This document shows positions 22,841 to 31,535 of a DNA stretch of 53,248 bases, piece after piece (position 1 is the stretch's first letter; each line of letters opens with the position of its first letter). Below the pieces are notes generated by a model. That model saw only the letters and a list, made by a program, of their open reading frames with translations, was not told where the DNA came from and searched no databases. The stretch is from Aliicoccus persicus (GTDB taxonomy: Bacteria > Bacillota > Bacilli > Staphylococcales > Salinicoccaceae): the NCBI RefSeq assembly GCF_900110815.1, contig NZ_FOIT01000004.1:156079-209326 (forward strand). Reading direction: 5' to 3'. A program made the translations under genes and the position numbers.

Positions 22841-24124
22841 ATGGATACGATTATCGTTAAAGGCGGGCAGAAGTTGTCCGGTACGGTAAAAATTGAAGGG
22901 TCTAAAAATGCTGTTCTACCAATTATAACGGCATCATTGTTGGCCTCAAAAAACAAATCAAACATTAAAAATGTACCAAGGTTTTCTGACGTTGGTATTT
23001 TATCAGAATTATTATCATTTATTGGCGCAGATGTAAATTTAAAAGAAAATGAACTCGTTGTAGATGCAACACCAAAACTCAACTGTAATGCACCATTCCA
23101 TCTCGTGAGCCAAATGCGCGCGAGCATGCTTGTCATGGGGCCATTACTTGCGAGATACGGCTACTGTAACGTTGCAATGCCAGGTGGATGTGCAATTGGT
23201 TCTAGACCGATTGATTTCCATATTAAAGGTTTTGAAAAAATGGGCGTTCAATTTACGACGAAAGATGGAAGCTATGAAGGTCGCATTGACGGCCGTCTTA
23301 AAGCTGCAAACATTTACCTAGACTTCCCAAGTGTCGGTGCGACTCAAAACTTGATGATGGGAGCTTCGCTCGCAGAAGGCACGACGATTATTGATAACGT
23401 TGCAAAAGAACCTGAAATTGTTGATCTTGCAAATTATATCAACGCGATGGGCGGTAAGGTACGTGGTGCAGGTACAAGCCGCTTAAAAATCGAAGGTGTA
23501 GAATCATTAACGGGCTGTGAGTACACAGTAATTCCTGATCGTATCGAAGCAGGAACGTTTATGATTGCAGGTGCAATTACGCGTAGTGAAATCCGCTTAG
23601 AAAACGTGATGAGTGAACATTTAACTGCACTGATTTCTAAACTAGAAGAAGTGGGTATCGACATTATTCAAGATGGTAATGACGTTATCGTTAAACCGAT
23701 GCGCAGCTATAAACCAATCAAAGTAAAAACGATGCCACATCCAGGTTTCCCGACTGACCTTCAGAGCCAAATGATGGCGTTACTAACGACGGTTGAAGGT
23801 ACGAGTACAATCACCGAAACAATTTTTGAAAACCGCTTTATGCACGTGAATGAGTTTAACCGTATGAGTACGGACATTGAAGTTGATGATAACCGCGCAG
23901 TTATTAAAGGCGGTACAGAAATGAAGGGTGCACGTGTAAGAGCGACAGATTTACGTGCTGCTGCTTCACTTATTCTTGCAGGTTTAGTGAGTGATGGATA
24001 TACTGAAGTGACGGAATTAAAGCACTTAGATCGAGGCTATGTTGATTTCCATCTGAAATTACGCAATCTAGGCGCGAATATCGAACGCACAGGTGATGTG
24101 TCAGACACGACAGTCCTGTCATAG
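22841..24124 (+). CDS. murA: UDP-GlcNAc 1-carboxyvinyltransferase, main paralogue (MurA1)
   Basis: 427 aa. Same reaction as MurA2. K22-N23 (GSKNAV), catalytic C117 ([11 protein letters not shown]), PDRIEAGTF and FPTDLQSQ are intact. Location after the atp operon and before fabZ identifies the housekeeping murA1 of low-GC Gram-positives. ATG 22841 follows CAGGAGTG; the TTG at 22835 is too close to that site. Confidence 0.96.
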   Translation: MDTIIVKGGQKLSGTVKIEGSKNAVLPIITASLLASKNKSNIKNVPRFSDVGILSELLSFIGADVNLKENELVVDATPKLNCNAPFHLVSQMRASMLVMGPLLARYGYCNVAMPGGCAIGSRPIDFHIKGFEKMGVQFTTKDGSYEGRIDGRLKAANIYLDFPSVGATQNLMMGASLAEGTTIIDNVAKEPEIVDLANYINAMGGKVRGAGTSRLKIEGVESLTGCEYTVIPDRIEAGTFMIAGAITRSEIRLENVMSEHLTALISKLEEVGIDIIQDGNDVIVKPMRSYKPIKVKTMPHPGFPTDLQSQMMALLTTVEGTSTITETIFENRFMHVNEFNRMSTDIEVDDNRAVIKGGTEMKGARVRATDLRAAASLILAGLVSDGYTEVTELKHLDRGYVDFHLKLRNLGANIERTGDVSDTTVLS

Positions 24125-24139
24125 TGAGAGGTTAGAAAT

Positions 24140-24331
24140 ATGGCAATTACAAAAGAGAAGAAACTCGTACATCGTAGATTTCCATTAATCGTTAGAATCT
24201 TATTGTATATTTATGTCGCAATTATTCTGTTTTTCTTAGGTTTAATGATTGGCTTTGGAATTTTAGAAAATCCACTAGAAGTATTTAGATTAGAAACATG
24301 GGAACATATTATTAACTTAACGAGGGAATGA
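24140..24331 (+). CDS. EpuA-like single-helix membrane protein
   Basis: 63 aa. Basic N-terminus, one membrane helix (about 15-43), short cytosolic or external tail. Matches by position and shape the small protein annotated in staphylococci as 'DNA-directed RNA polymerase subunit beta' (EpuA family), a name that does not reflect a proven role. Sits 4 bp from fabZ and is co-transcribed with murA1. Confidence 0.75.
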   Translation: MAITKEKKLVHRRFPLIVRILLYIYVAIILFFLGLMIGFGILENPLEVFRLETWEHIINLTRE

Positions 24332-24335
24332 TATC

Positions 24336-24779
24336 ATGCTGAACTATGATCAGATTAAAGCGATTATTCCACACCGTCCACCGATGCTGTTAATAGATAA
24401 GATTACAGAGATTGAACCAGGTAAAAAAAGTGTTGGAATTAAGCAAGTGTCGGGAAATGAACCATTTTTCCCAGGACATTTTCCTGAATATGCAGTAATG
24501 CCTGGTGTTTTAATCGTGGAAGCACTCGCTCAAGTCGGTGCAGTAGCATTATTACAAGAAGAGAACTTTAAAGGTAAACTGGCATTTTTTGCAGGTATCG
24601 ACAAATGTAAATTTAAACGTCAAGTCGTTCCAGGTGATACACTTGAACTTCAAGTAGAGATTACGCGACTAAGAGGCGTCATTGGTAAAGGTGAAGCAGT
24701 TGCCACAGTAGATGGTGAAATCGCATGTAAATGTGAGATCACGTTTGCTATTGGCGACGCACCAAAAGAAGAATCCTAA
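24336..24779 (+). CDS. fabZ: 3-hydroxyacyl-ACP dehydratase
   Basis: 147 aa hotdog-fold enzyme of type II fatty acid synthesis. Catalytic H48 and E62 in [28 protein letters not shown] before the ATG. Its stop codon is inside the downstream terminator stem. Confidence 0.97.
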   Translation: MLNYDQIKAIIPHRPPMLLIDKITEIEPGKKSVGIKQVSGNEPFFPGHFPEYAVMPGVLIVEALAQVGAVALLQEENFKGKLAFFAGIDKCKFKRQVVPGDTLELQVEITRLRGVIGKGEAVATVDGEIACKCEITFAIGDAPKEES

Positions 24780-24806
24780 AGATATTTATCTTTAGGATTC
24801 TTTTCT
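24771..24806. terminator. Bidirectional terminator between fabZ and ywpF
   Basis: GAATCCTAAAGATA (24771-24784) and TATCTTTAGGATTC (24787-24800), then CTTTTCTT; A-rich on the left, so it serves both converging genes and contains both stop codons. Confidence 0.85.
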
Positions 24807-25202
24807 TGTACCGAGGTTTTGTCTAAAACGATCAACGAGATCTTCGCCTGAGTATCCCTTATCTAACAGTTCTTCTAGTAAATCGACAGGATAGTTTGGG
24901 TCTCTCGTTTCCAGACGGCCTTTAAAAATAACAGAGATAAATTCCTCGACATCATTGATGTCGACAAGTTTACCGACAAAATGTGCAGGGTTATTCGTTG
25001 GGCGAGTAATCTTTACGAGAATGTCTATGTCTTGATTTAAATACTTCTCCAGTCGATCTTTCCATGAATTTTTAAGTGACACTTCAATTAACCATGGATC
25101 TTCTCCGATTTCACTATTGATAATAATACCTTCTGAAAAATTTAACTCATAATACTCTGTATTTTCTTTTAAATGAATGCTAACAACGTTAAAAGACTTC
25201 AT
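24792..25202 (-). CDS. ywpF: YwpF-like family protein
   Basis: 136 aa acidic protein. The IIINSE and DPWLIEV strands and the C-terminal helical GYSGEDLVDRFR fit the YwpF-like family that lies next to fabZ in staphylococci and Bacillus. Function unknown. AGGTGG is 13 bases before the ATG; an in-frame stop immediately upstream fixes the start. Confidence 0.75.
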   Translation of the reverse strand: MKSFNVVSIHLKENTEYYELNFSEGIIINSEIGEDPWLIEVSLKNSWKDRLEKYLNQDIDILVKITRPTNNPAHFVGKLVDINDVEEFISVIFKGRLETRDPNYPVDLLEELLDKGYSGEDLVDRFRQNLGTRKES

Positions 25203-25419
25203 ACGGTTTCATTCACCACCTACATATTTTTGACTCATTTAACACGTTCAAATTACTTTGTTCTATTCCAATTTACCAAAGATACAACATTATTTAAATG
25301 AATAGGTTAATTTCTTCGTGTATATAATATTTTTCATATAACAGTATAGATTATTAATATTGGTACGTTTCTTAAATTTATCGAACAATATAGATAACAA
25401 CATAAAAGGGGATTTTAAA
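25203..25419. other. Divergent intergenic region ywpF/class V aminotransferase
   Basis: AT-rich. On the plus strand TTGACT (25230) and a perfect TATAAT (25323-25328) are visible but not well paired. No hairpin of note. Confidence 0.35.
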
Positions 25420-26700
25420 ATGAGCCATGTGACAGAAGGAAGATTGTTTGATTCACAATTGATGGGTGAAATTAGAGATAAATTTGCTTACATAGATGTA
25501 GACCCATTAACCAATAAAAAGCGTATCTTTTTTGATAATGCAGGTGGATCATTTCGCTTAAAGCGAGCAAACGAACGCTTTGCTGAAGTCGATTTGTTTC
25601 CTGACCACCCGATGAGAGGTCACGAGACTGCGGTTTACTTAGCGAACATCGAGAAACAAGGCATCGATGATGTGAGAACAATCTTTAATGCAAAGAACGG
25701 TTATATCGTTCCGTATTATACAGCCTCACAGGCGATGTTCAATTTAACAGGTGTTGTCTTAGAACATATTGAAGGGACGAATGTCGTAACGACTGAACTG
25801 GAGCATCCTTCACTATTTGATTCAGCTAAATTTTATGCGGATAAACTCGGCAAAGAACTGAGAGTTGCACCAACGAACAAAGTGACGGGTGGCGTGGATG
25901 TCGAGGAGATTACTAAGTTAATCGACCAAGATACCATTTCACTCAACTTTATCTACGCATCAAATATATCCGGTGCAATTTTAGATGTTGAAAAGATTAT
26001 TAAAGCAGCAAGAGAGATTAAGCCAGATCTTTATATCATTGTCGATGCCGTTCAACATGCACCACACGGACTCATCGATTTAGAAAAGACGGATGTCGAT
26101 GTGATCAACATCGCACCATATAAATTTTTTGGTGTTCGAGGTGTTGGGTTCGCCTATGTATCCGACCGTGCAGCACAGCTACCACACCAACGATTACTTG
26201 GAAAGGTTGGCGGAGAGTTAGGATTAGGTAGTGTGACACCTGGCCACTTTGCAGCCATTAGCGAAGTTGTTGATTATGTCTGCTGGTTAGGGGAGAAGTT
26301 TACAGATGCAAAAGAGCGTCGTGCACTGTATGAAGCAGGAATGACTGCAATCGCATCGCATGAACGTGCCTTGCTTGAAGTGTTGCTTGAGGGAAATGAT
26401 AACGTCAAAGGACTGAGAGAAATAATCGGCGTAACTGTACACCTAGACTATGAAGACTTATCGACACGTGACTTTATCGTTGGCATTACTTTAGATGGCA
26501 TCGGTTATGAAGAAGCAGTTCGTCTGTACGGGGAAGAAGATGTTGTTGTTTATGAACGCGTTGCGTCGAGTATATATTCTAAACGAATGCTAGAATCGTT
26601 CGATCTAACAGGGACAATTCGAATTTCACCGATGCACTGCCAAACGGTGGAAGAGATTGAGACATTTTTAAACGTGACTGAGAAAATTATTAGCAAATAA
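25420..26700 (+). CDS. Class V aminotransferase / cysteine desulfurase-like PLP enzyme
   Basis: 426 aa. PLP fold type I. RIFFDNAGGSF at the N-terminus, IIVDAVQHAPH with D209 for the pyridine nitrogen, and Schiff-base K235 in NIAPYKFFGVRGVG. The family includes cysteine desulfurases, isopenicillin-N epimerase-like and kynureninase-like enzymes; no SufS-type catalytic Cys loop is evident, so an amino-acid lyase or transaminase role is more likely. ATG 25420 follows AAAAGGGGA. It converges on a LysR gene that divides it from a second aminotransferase and a RidA gene; a common amino-acid pathway is inferred. Confidence 0.75.
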   Translation: MSHVTEGRLFDSQLMGEIRDKFAYIDVDPLTNKKRIFFDNAGGSFRLKRANERFAEVDLFPDHPMRGHETAVYLANIEKQGIDDVRTIFNAKNGYIVPYYTASQAMFNLTGVVLEHIEGTNVVTTELEHPSLFDSAKFYADKLGKELRVAPTNKVTGGVDVEEITKLIDQDTISLNFIYASNISGAILDVEKIIKAAREIKPDLYIIVDAVQHAPHGLIDLEKTDVDVINIAPYKFFGVRGVGFAYVSDRAAQLPHQRLLGKVGGELGLGSVTPGHFAAISEVVDYVCWLGEKFTDAKERRALYEAGMTAIASHERALLEVLLEGNDNVKGLREIIGVTVHLDYEDLSTRDFIVGITLDGIGYEEAVRLYGEEDVVVYERVASSIYSKRMLESFDLTGTIRISPMHCQTVEEIETFLNVTEKIISK

Positions 26701-26720
26701 AAATAGCGACCAATTGGGCG

Positions 26721-27677
26721 CTACACTGTTTTCGGTGTGTGTTGCAATAGGTAATCGATAAAGTCTTGTCTGATCTCCGAAGGTGATACTTCTTTTTTAT
26801 AATAGAGTTTAATATTTTGTTTACTATTGTCGTCATTTAACTTATAAAAGTATACATCGTCAGTTGGCTCTAAATAGTTCGTTAAGCCTGCGCGCACGAA
26901 CGTTGCACCGATGCCTTTACATGCGATTCGGAATGATGTCAGCATTTGATCTAAGTACATGGATACCTTTGGTGTATACTCAGCGTTTTTAAACATTCTC
27001 ATACTTCTGTTGTACATGTCATTGCCTTCTTTTAACAAAAGAAATCGTTCATCTTTAAACGTATATAAGTCAACTTTTAAATAATCATCGTTGTGATAGT
27101 CACCACTTCGCACGGTGTCATAAGTCAGTTGACTGTCGATAAGTGTTGCGTTTACTTTAGAAGCTTTCGGTACGACGAGTAATATATCGTCTTCAGCCCA
27201 AATCACGGACTCATAGTGATAGTGTTCACCTCTCGTTTCAACATCGATAATTAAGTCAATGACGCCGGATTTTAAATATTTCATTAAATCATCAGCATTC
27301 GCTTCTAGCACGTTCACTGTATACTGAGGATGTTTATCCTGGAAATCTTGAATCAAGTCAGGCAGTACATAAGTACAAAAGAATGAAGCAGCACCGATAT
27401 TAATCGTACTTTTGTTCAGTTCGCTTAATGCTTTAAATTTAAGCTTCATGTCTTCCTCAATCTGCATGACTCTTTCAACGGACTCAATATAATATTTCCC
27501 CGCCTCAGTTAGGCTGATTGGATTCGTACGCCGATCAAACAGCGGTGTACCGACTTCAATTTCTACTTTTTTAATAGCCGCACTCAGCGCAGGTTGTGAA
27601 ATGTACAGTGCTTCAGCAGCTTTTGAAAAACTTTTATTTACATAGACGGCGTACACATAATCCATGCTTTTTAACAT
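26721..27677 (-). CDS. LysR family transcriptional regulator
   Basis: 318 aa. N-terminal winged HTH (about 10-60; SFSKAAEALYISQPALSAAI is the recognition region) and a C-terminal periplasmic-binding-like effector domain. Diverges from the aminotransferase-ridA pair, the classic arrangement for a LysR activator and its target. ATG 27677 is eight bases after GGGAG; GTG 27680 is an alternative. Effector unknown, possibly the amino acid or imine handled by the neighbours. Confidence 0.88.
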   Translation of the reverse strand: MLKSMDYVYAVYVNKSFSKAAEALYISQPALSAAIKKVEIEVGTPLFDRRTNPISLTEAGKYYIESVERVMQIEEDMKLKFKALSELNKSTINIGAASFFCTYVLPDLIQDFQDKHPQYTVNVLEANADDLMKYLKSGVIDLIIDVETRGEHYHYESVIWAEDDILLVVPKASKVNATLIDSQLTYDTVRSGDYHNDDYLKVDLYTFKDERFLLLKEGNDMYNRSMRMFKNAEYTPKVSMYLDQMLTSFRIACKGIGATFVRAGLTNYLEPTDDVYFYKLNDDNSKQNIKLYYKKEVSPSEIRQDFIDYLLQHTPKTV

Positions 27678-27739
27678 CACTCAGACTCCCTTCGTATCAC
27701 CGTATAATAAGAAACATATATTATTATAAAATAAACCTA

Positions 27740-27755
27740 TTGGGCACGTGCTCAA
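27740..27755. promoter_or_regulatory. Candidate LysR operator
   Basis: TTGGGCACGTGCTCAA is a near-perfect palindrome with a GCACGTGC core in the divergent region. LysR sites are usually interrupted dyads of this kind. Confidence 0.45.
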
Positions 27756-27827
27756 CAATGTATTAACATTATTAACTATAGAGTAGAATAAATTCATATG
27801 CAAAATATAAAAAGGAAGCGTGATTAA

Positions 27828-29042
27828 ATGTCATCTATTGAAGATAAGTTTGCTAAGTTGAATGCAGAATTTGCGCCAGGTCAAGAAGTCAGACAAAGTA
27901 TAGATGAAGTATCTATTGAAATCGATAAAATCCCAGGCACGTCAGTTGATTTTTCACATGGAGATATCGATGCACATGCGCCGATACCAGGATCCATTGA
28001 AGTATTTAACGAAGGCTTTGAAGTCGGTGGGGCGCAAGCATACACGGAATATAGAGGTAGTCTAGAAATCCGTGAATATCTTGCAGAGAAACTCACAAAT
28101 TTTACAGGATGGCAAATTAAAGCAGATGATCAATTACTTATCACGCCAGGGACACAAGGTGCACTATTCCTAGCGATGGGTGCGCTTGTTTCTCGTGGAG
28201 ACAAAGTGGCGATAGTAGAACCGGATTACTTTGCGAATAGAAAACTCGTGCACTTCTTTGACGGTGAACTCGTACCAGTGAAGTTGGATTATTATAATAC
28301 GGATACACGTGCTGGACTCAACTTAGAAGAATTAGAAGCTGCGTTTAAAAATGGTGTGAAAACATTTCTGTTCTCTAATCCAAATAACCCCACAGGTGTC
28401 ATCTACTCTCGAGATGAAGTGAAAAAGATTGCTGAACTTGCAGCACAGTATAATGTGTCCGTCATCGTTGATGAACTCTATTCACGTCAATTGTTTGATG
28501 AGAGAGACTACACACATCTCATTGCACAAGATGAAATCAATTCGGACAATGTCATTACTATTATCGGACCATCGAAGACTGAATCTCTCTCTGGTTACCG
28601 ATTGGGTGTTGCTTTTGGCTCACCTAAAATAATCGAGCGTATGGAGCAACTGCAAGCAATTGTTTCACTGCGTGCGAGCGGTTATAACCAAAGGGTTTTA
28701 AAGTTATGGTTTGATGAGCCAGAAGGATGGATAGAAAATAGAATTAAAGACCACCAAGCAATCCGTGATGACCTCGTTTCGTTAATCAATACACAAGACG
28801 GTTTCAAGGTACGACCGACAGAAGCGGGCAGCTACCTATTCCCGGAGTTTCCTAAACTTAAAGTGTCACTCAGTGAGTTTGTAAAAATACTTCGGGTAAA
28901 AGCAGGTGTCACAGTGACGCCGGGATCTGAGTTTGGTCCTGGTTTTGAAAACAGCTTTAGAGTGAACTTCTCTCAAGACCATCAAGCATCTGTAGACGCG
29001 ATGAAACGCATCATTCAAGTTGTGGAGGAATTAAGACAATGA
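27828..29042 (+). CDS. Class I/II PLP-dependent aminotransferase
   Basis: 404 aa fold type I enzyme. SNPNNPTG (183-190), D215 and Y218 (VDELYSR), Schiff-base K250 in GPSKTESLSGYRLG and a C-terminal arginine in SFRVNFS. Related to aspartate/aromatic transaminases and MalY-type lyases; substrate cannot be told from sequence. AAAAGGAAG before the ATG. Overlaps ridA by four bases (ATGA). Confidence 0.85.
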   Translation: MSSIEDKFAKLNAEFAPGQEVRQSIDEVSIEIDKIPGTSVDFSHGDIDAHAPIPGSIEVFNEGFEVGGAQAYTEYRGSLEIREYLAEKLTNFTGWQIKADDQLLITPGTQGALFLAMGALVSRGDKVAIVEPDYFANRKLVHFFDGELVPVKLDYYNTDTRAGLNLEELEAAFKNGVKTFLFSNPNNPTGVIYSRDEVKKIAELAAQYNVSVIVDELYSRQLFDERDYTHLIAQDEINSDNVITIIGPSKTESLSGYRLGVAFGSPKIIERMEQLQAIVSLRASGYNQRVLKLWFDEPEGWIENRIKDHQAIRDDLVSLINTQDGFKVRPTEAGSYLFPEFPKLKVSLSEFVKILRVKAGVTVTPGSEFGPGFENSFRVNFSQDHQASVDAMKRIIQVVEELRQ

Positions 29043-29467
29043 GTGAAGTGAACAAGCCAATTCCACAAGGCAATTACACACCTGCATCACGTTTTGAAAA
29101 TATTATATCGACTGCGGGCATGACACCGAGAAAGAATGGCGAACTCGTTCATGTCGGAAGAATTTCATCGACAGAATCATTAGAGACTTATGAAAAGGCG
29201 ATACTTCAGTCCATCGATAATGCTTACAGTGCTGCCATTCAGTTGGTCGAGAACGATGAACGTGTACATCAAGTCATCTCGATGACGGTTTATGTCAATG
29301 CAGATGAAGACTTCACATCTCACTCAAAAGTCGCTGATGTGGCGTCGGACTACTTATTTGAACATTTGGGCGAGGCTGGTATCGGCTCAAGAGCAGCAAT
29401 CGGTGTTAAATCCTTACCAGGCAATGCACCTGTTGAAATCCAGTTGGTCGTGGGCGTTACGATATAA
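29039..29467 (+). CDS. RidA/YjgF family enamine/imine deaminase
   Basis: 142 aa. RidA family: trimeric enzyme that hydrolyses reactive 2-aminoacrylate-type intermediates released by PLP enzymes. The substrate-carboxylate arginine is in GSRAAIGVKSLPGNAPVEI. Translationally coupled to the aminotransferase, which supports a joint role in PLP-dependent elimination or transamination chemistry. Slightly longer at the N-terminus than classical RidA. Confidence 0.88.
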   Translation: MSEVNKPIPQGNYTPASRFENIISTAGMTPRKNGELVHVGRISSTESLETYEKAILQSIDNAYSAAIQLVENDERVHQVISMTVYVNADEDFTSHSKVADVASDYLFEHLGEAGIGSRAAIGVKSLPGNAPVEIQLVVGVTI

Positions 29468-29469
29468 AT

Positions 29470-29507
29470 ATAGGAATGTTCTCATAATTTTTTGAGGACA
29501 TTCCTAT
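29470..29507 (+). terminator. Terminator after the RidA gene
   Basis: ATAGGAATGTTCTCA pairs with TGAGGACATTCCTAT, followed by TAATTTTG. Confidence 0.8.
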
Positions 29508-29775
29508 TAATTTTGTAATGTTGTTTTAAAAGATGTTAGATAAAGAGCGGAATCATTGGTTTCTTTAAAAATATGATATGTTTTTCGGATGAAATTTCCA
29601 CAAAAAAACTTCATGACATACGAATTTTATAAAATTGTATCGATCTTTTACAATTTTTAAATTATTGTATGTGTTTATCCTCAAAAAGCGAAAATTATCT
29701 CTCAATTTACGTATTATTGTATTTTGCCAAAATTTTTAATTGCTTATATGCTCGCTTTGGAGAGGAGGTGAGAGA
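29508..29775. other. AT-rich region before the SSB gene
   Basis: Contains a hairpin AAAATTGTA (29631-29639) / TACAATTTT (29649-29657) with a T-run, perhaps a second terminator or leader structure. No ORF, and no good promoter pair. Confidence 0.4.
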
Positions 29776-30312
29776 TTGAATAAAGTACTAATAGTTGGAG
29801 AACTAGTGAAACAATTCACACTTGGCACAAACAATCAGTTTACTGAACAAGGATTTATTGTTGCAACGATTCGTGAACCAAAAGACCCTAAAAAGCCAAA
29901 GGAACTCCATTTCATTTATTGTAAAGCGTTCGGAAAAGTGCTGCCAGAAGTACTCACACAAATAAATGAAGGCGATATTTTATGCGTCAGTGGACAACTT
30001 GCGACGGTGACGAAACATACGAGTAATGGAAGAGAATACAGAGTGGAGCTCTGGGCTGAATCCATCCGTGCCATGCCAGAGAAAGTACACAAACAAAACC
30101 TAATTAACCCTGACCGTCAATTGAATGAAGCCATTCGTTCATATGGCTTATGGGATGAAAAAGGTGAAAAATCAATTTACATTTTGCCAGAAGTCGTACA
30201 ACAGACAGACGATCATATCCGTTCCCTCCAGAATGTGATGAAAACGTTAAACGTAGAAAGTAAATCGACTGAAACGGAACAAAAGAAAGAAAAAGAGCCT
30301 GTAAAGTCGTAA
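29776..30312 (+). CDS. Single-stranded DNA-binding protein paralogue
   Basis: 178 aa. OB fold in the first 110 residues (NKVLIVGELVKQF, FIYCKAFGKVLPEVL, GDILCVSGQLATV) followed by a charged tail. It lacks the acidic DDDLPF-type C-terminal tip used by the main SSB to recruit partners and ends KEKEPVKS. Staphylococci carry a similar minor SSB between ywpF and sceD, possibly for transformation or recombination. Start is TTG 29776 after GAGGAGGTGA. Confidence 0.8.
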   Translation: MNKVLIVGELVKQFTLGTNNQFTEQGFIVATIREPKDPKKPKELHFIYCKAFGKVLPEVLTQINEGDILCVSGQLATVTKHTSNGREYRVELWAESIRAMPEKVHKQNLINPDRQLNEAIRSYGLWDEKGEKSIYILPEVVQQTDDHIRSLQNVMKTLNVESKSTETEQKKEKEPVKS

Positions 30313-30364
30313 CCCGCCACCTGACACATCATAAACACCTCTATAATTTCATACACTCACATTA

Positions 30365-30408
30365 GACACTTACATTGATTGCACCTCAATGTAGGTGTCT
30401 TTCTTTTC
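30365..30408 (+). terminator. Terminator after the SSB gene
   Basis: GACACTTACATTGA pairs with TCAATGTAGGTGTC, then TTTCTTTTC. Confidence 0.85.
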
Positions 30409-30415
30409 TGACAAC

Positions 30416-30432
30416 GGTAACAGACTTGTAAC
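30416..30432 (+). promoter_or_regulatory. Candidate WalR box
   Basis: GGTAAC-5 nt-TGTAAC matches the WalR direct repeat TGTWAH-N5-TGTWAH at 11 of 12 positions. It lies about 105 bp upstream of a cell-wall lytic-type gene, as in the S. aureus WalKR regulon. Confidence 0.6.
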
Positions 30433-30536
30433 ATAAGGTGAAAAATAACACATAGCTGTAACCTAACACGATAATTTATTTGGTAAAATAACAAAGACTT
30501 TCGGAAATTATTGGTCAGAATAGATGGAGGCGCACT

Positions 30537-31349
30537 ATGAAAAAGGTTATTGCACTGTTTGGTGGAATCTTTCTTTCACTCATTGCTGTATTGAACGTCC
30601 ACGCGATGACGGATACAACAATTGTTGAAAGTTCAGACTTCGATGTTCAATCTTTAAATGTTGATACCGACATCAAAGATGAGCAACTATTACCACGAAC
30701 AGCTATTTCAGAAATAGAATCAGATAATTATAAAGAAAATTCACAAGTATGGCAGCAAGTTGTTGAATTGCATGAAACAGAAACTGCAGATCGCCATACG
30801 ACATATCTTAAAGAACAAGCATTATTAAGAGAAGCAGCACTCGAAGCGGTTGAAGAAAAAGAAATGGAACATGAATCAGAAGTTGTCAGTGAAACATACG
30901 AAGAAGCAGCAGAAGAGACGTATGAAGTAACTGATTCAGAAAATGCATATGTTGAGAGTGAGCAGCCAAAGCAGCAAGTCCAAACGCAGCAATCACAACA
31001 AGTAGTTCAAAATAAACAACCTGAACAACAGGTACAGAATGAACAGCCACAAGAGCAAGTTCAATCACAACCACCAGTTCAGGAAAATACACAACCACAG
31101 CAACAACAATCAGGATTAAATTGGTCAGCACTTGCACAATGTGAATCTGGTGGTAACGCATCAATTGTCAGTGCAAACGGTCTGTACCACGGATTATATC
31201 AGTTCAATGTTGAAACATGGCAAGCAGTCGGTGGTAGTGGGCTACCATCAAATGCATCAGCATCAGAACAGACGATGCGTGCACAAATGCTCTACGATAT
31301 GCGTGGATCACAACCATGGCCACACTGTGGTGGACTATTATTTTCATAA
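30537..31349 (+). CDS. Secreted Rpf-like transglycosylase
   Basis: 270 aa. Signal peptide (hydrophobic 4-20, cleavage near VHA), acidic region (25-140), Gln/Pro/Glu-rich linker (141-191) that would span the wall, then a C-terminal lysozyme-like domain (195-270). The domain has catalytic-type E203 in AQCESGGN and paired cysteines C202 and C264 (WPHC), a pattern typical of resuscitation-promoting factors, rather than the cysteine-free QRESGG of staphylococcal SceD and IsaA. Position next to SSB and yidC matches sceD. It likely cleaves peptidoglycan glycan strands. The WalR box supports this. Confidence 0.8.
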   Translation: MKKVIALFGGIFLSLIAVLNVHAMTDTTIVESSDFDVQSLNVDTDIKDEQLLPRTAISEIESDNYKENSQVWQQVVELHETETADRHTTYLKEQALLREAALEAVEEKEMEHESEVVSETYEEAAEETYEVTDSENAYVESEQPKQQVQTQQSQQVVQNKQPEQQVQNEQPQEQVQSQPPVQENTQPQQQQSGLNWSALAQCESGGNASIVSANGLYHGLYQFNVETWQAVGGSGLPSNASASEQTMRAQMLYDMRGSQPWPHCGGLLFS

Positions 31350-31356
31350 CTTATAT

Positions 31357-31397
31357 AAACGACATGCAGAAGTATAACTTCGATGTCGTTTTTTTTA
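31357..31397 (+). terminator. Terminator after the Rpf-like gene
   Basis: AAACGACAT and ATGTCGTTT arms with an inner GAAGT/ACTTC pairing, followed by a T-run. Confidence 0.9.
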
Positions 31398-31535
31398 TCG
31401 TTTTAATTAGGCAACAATATGACAATTTAAGATTAAGAACGAATGAATGGATGCATATATACTATTTTTGATTTTTTTGTTAGAGTGTTTATGGTACAAT
31501 CTATCTTATGTGATAAATAATTAGAGGTGAACAAA

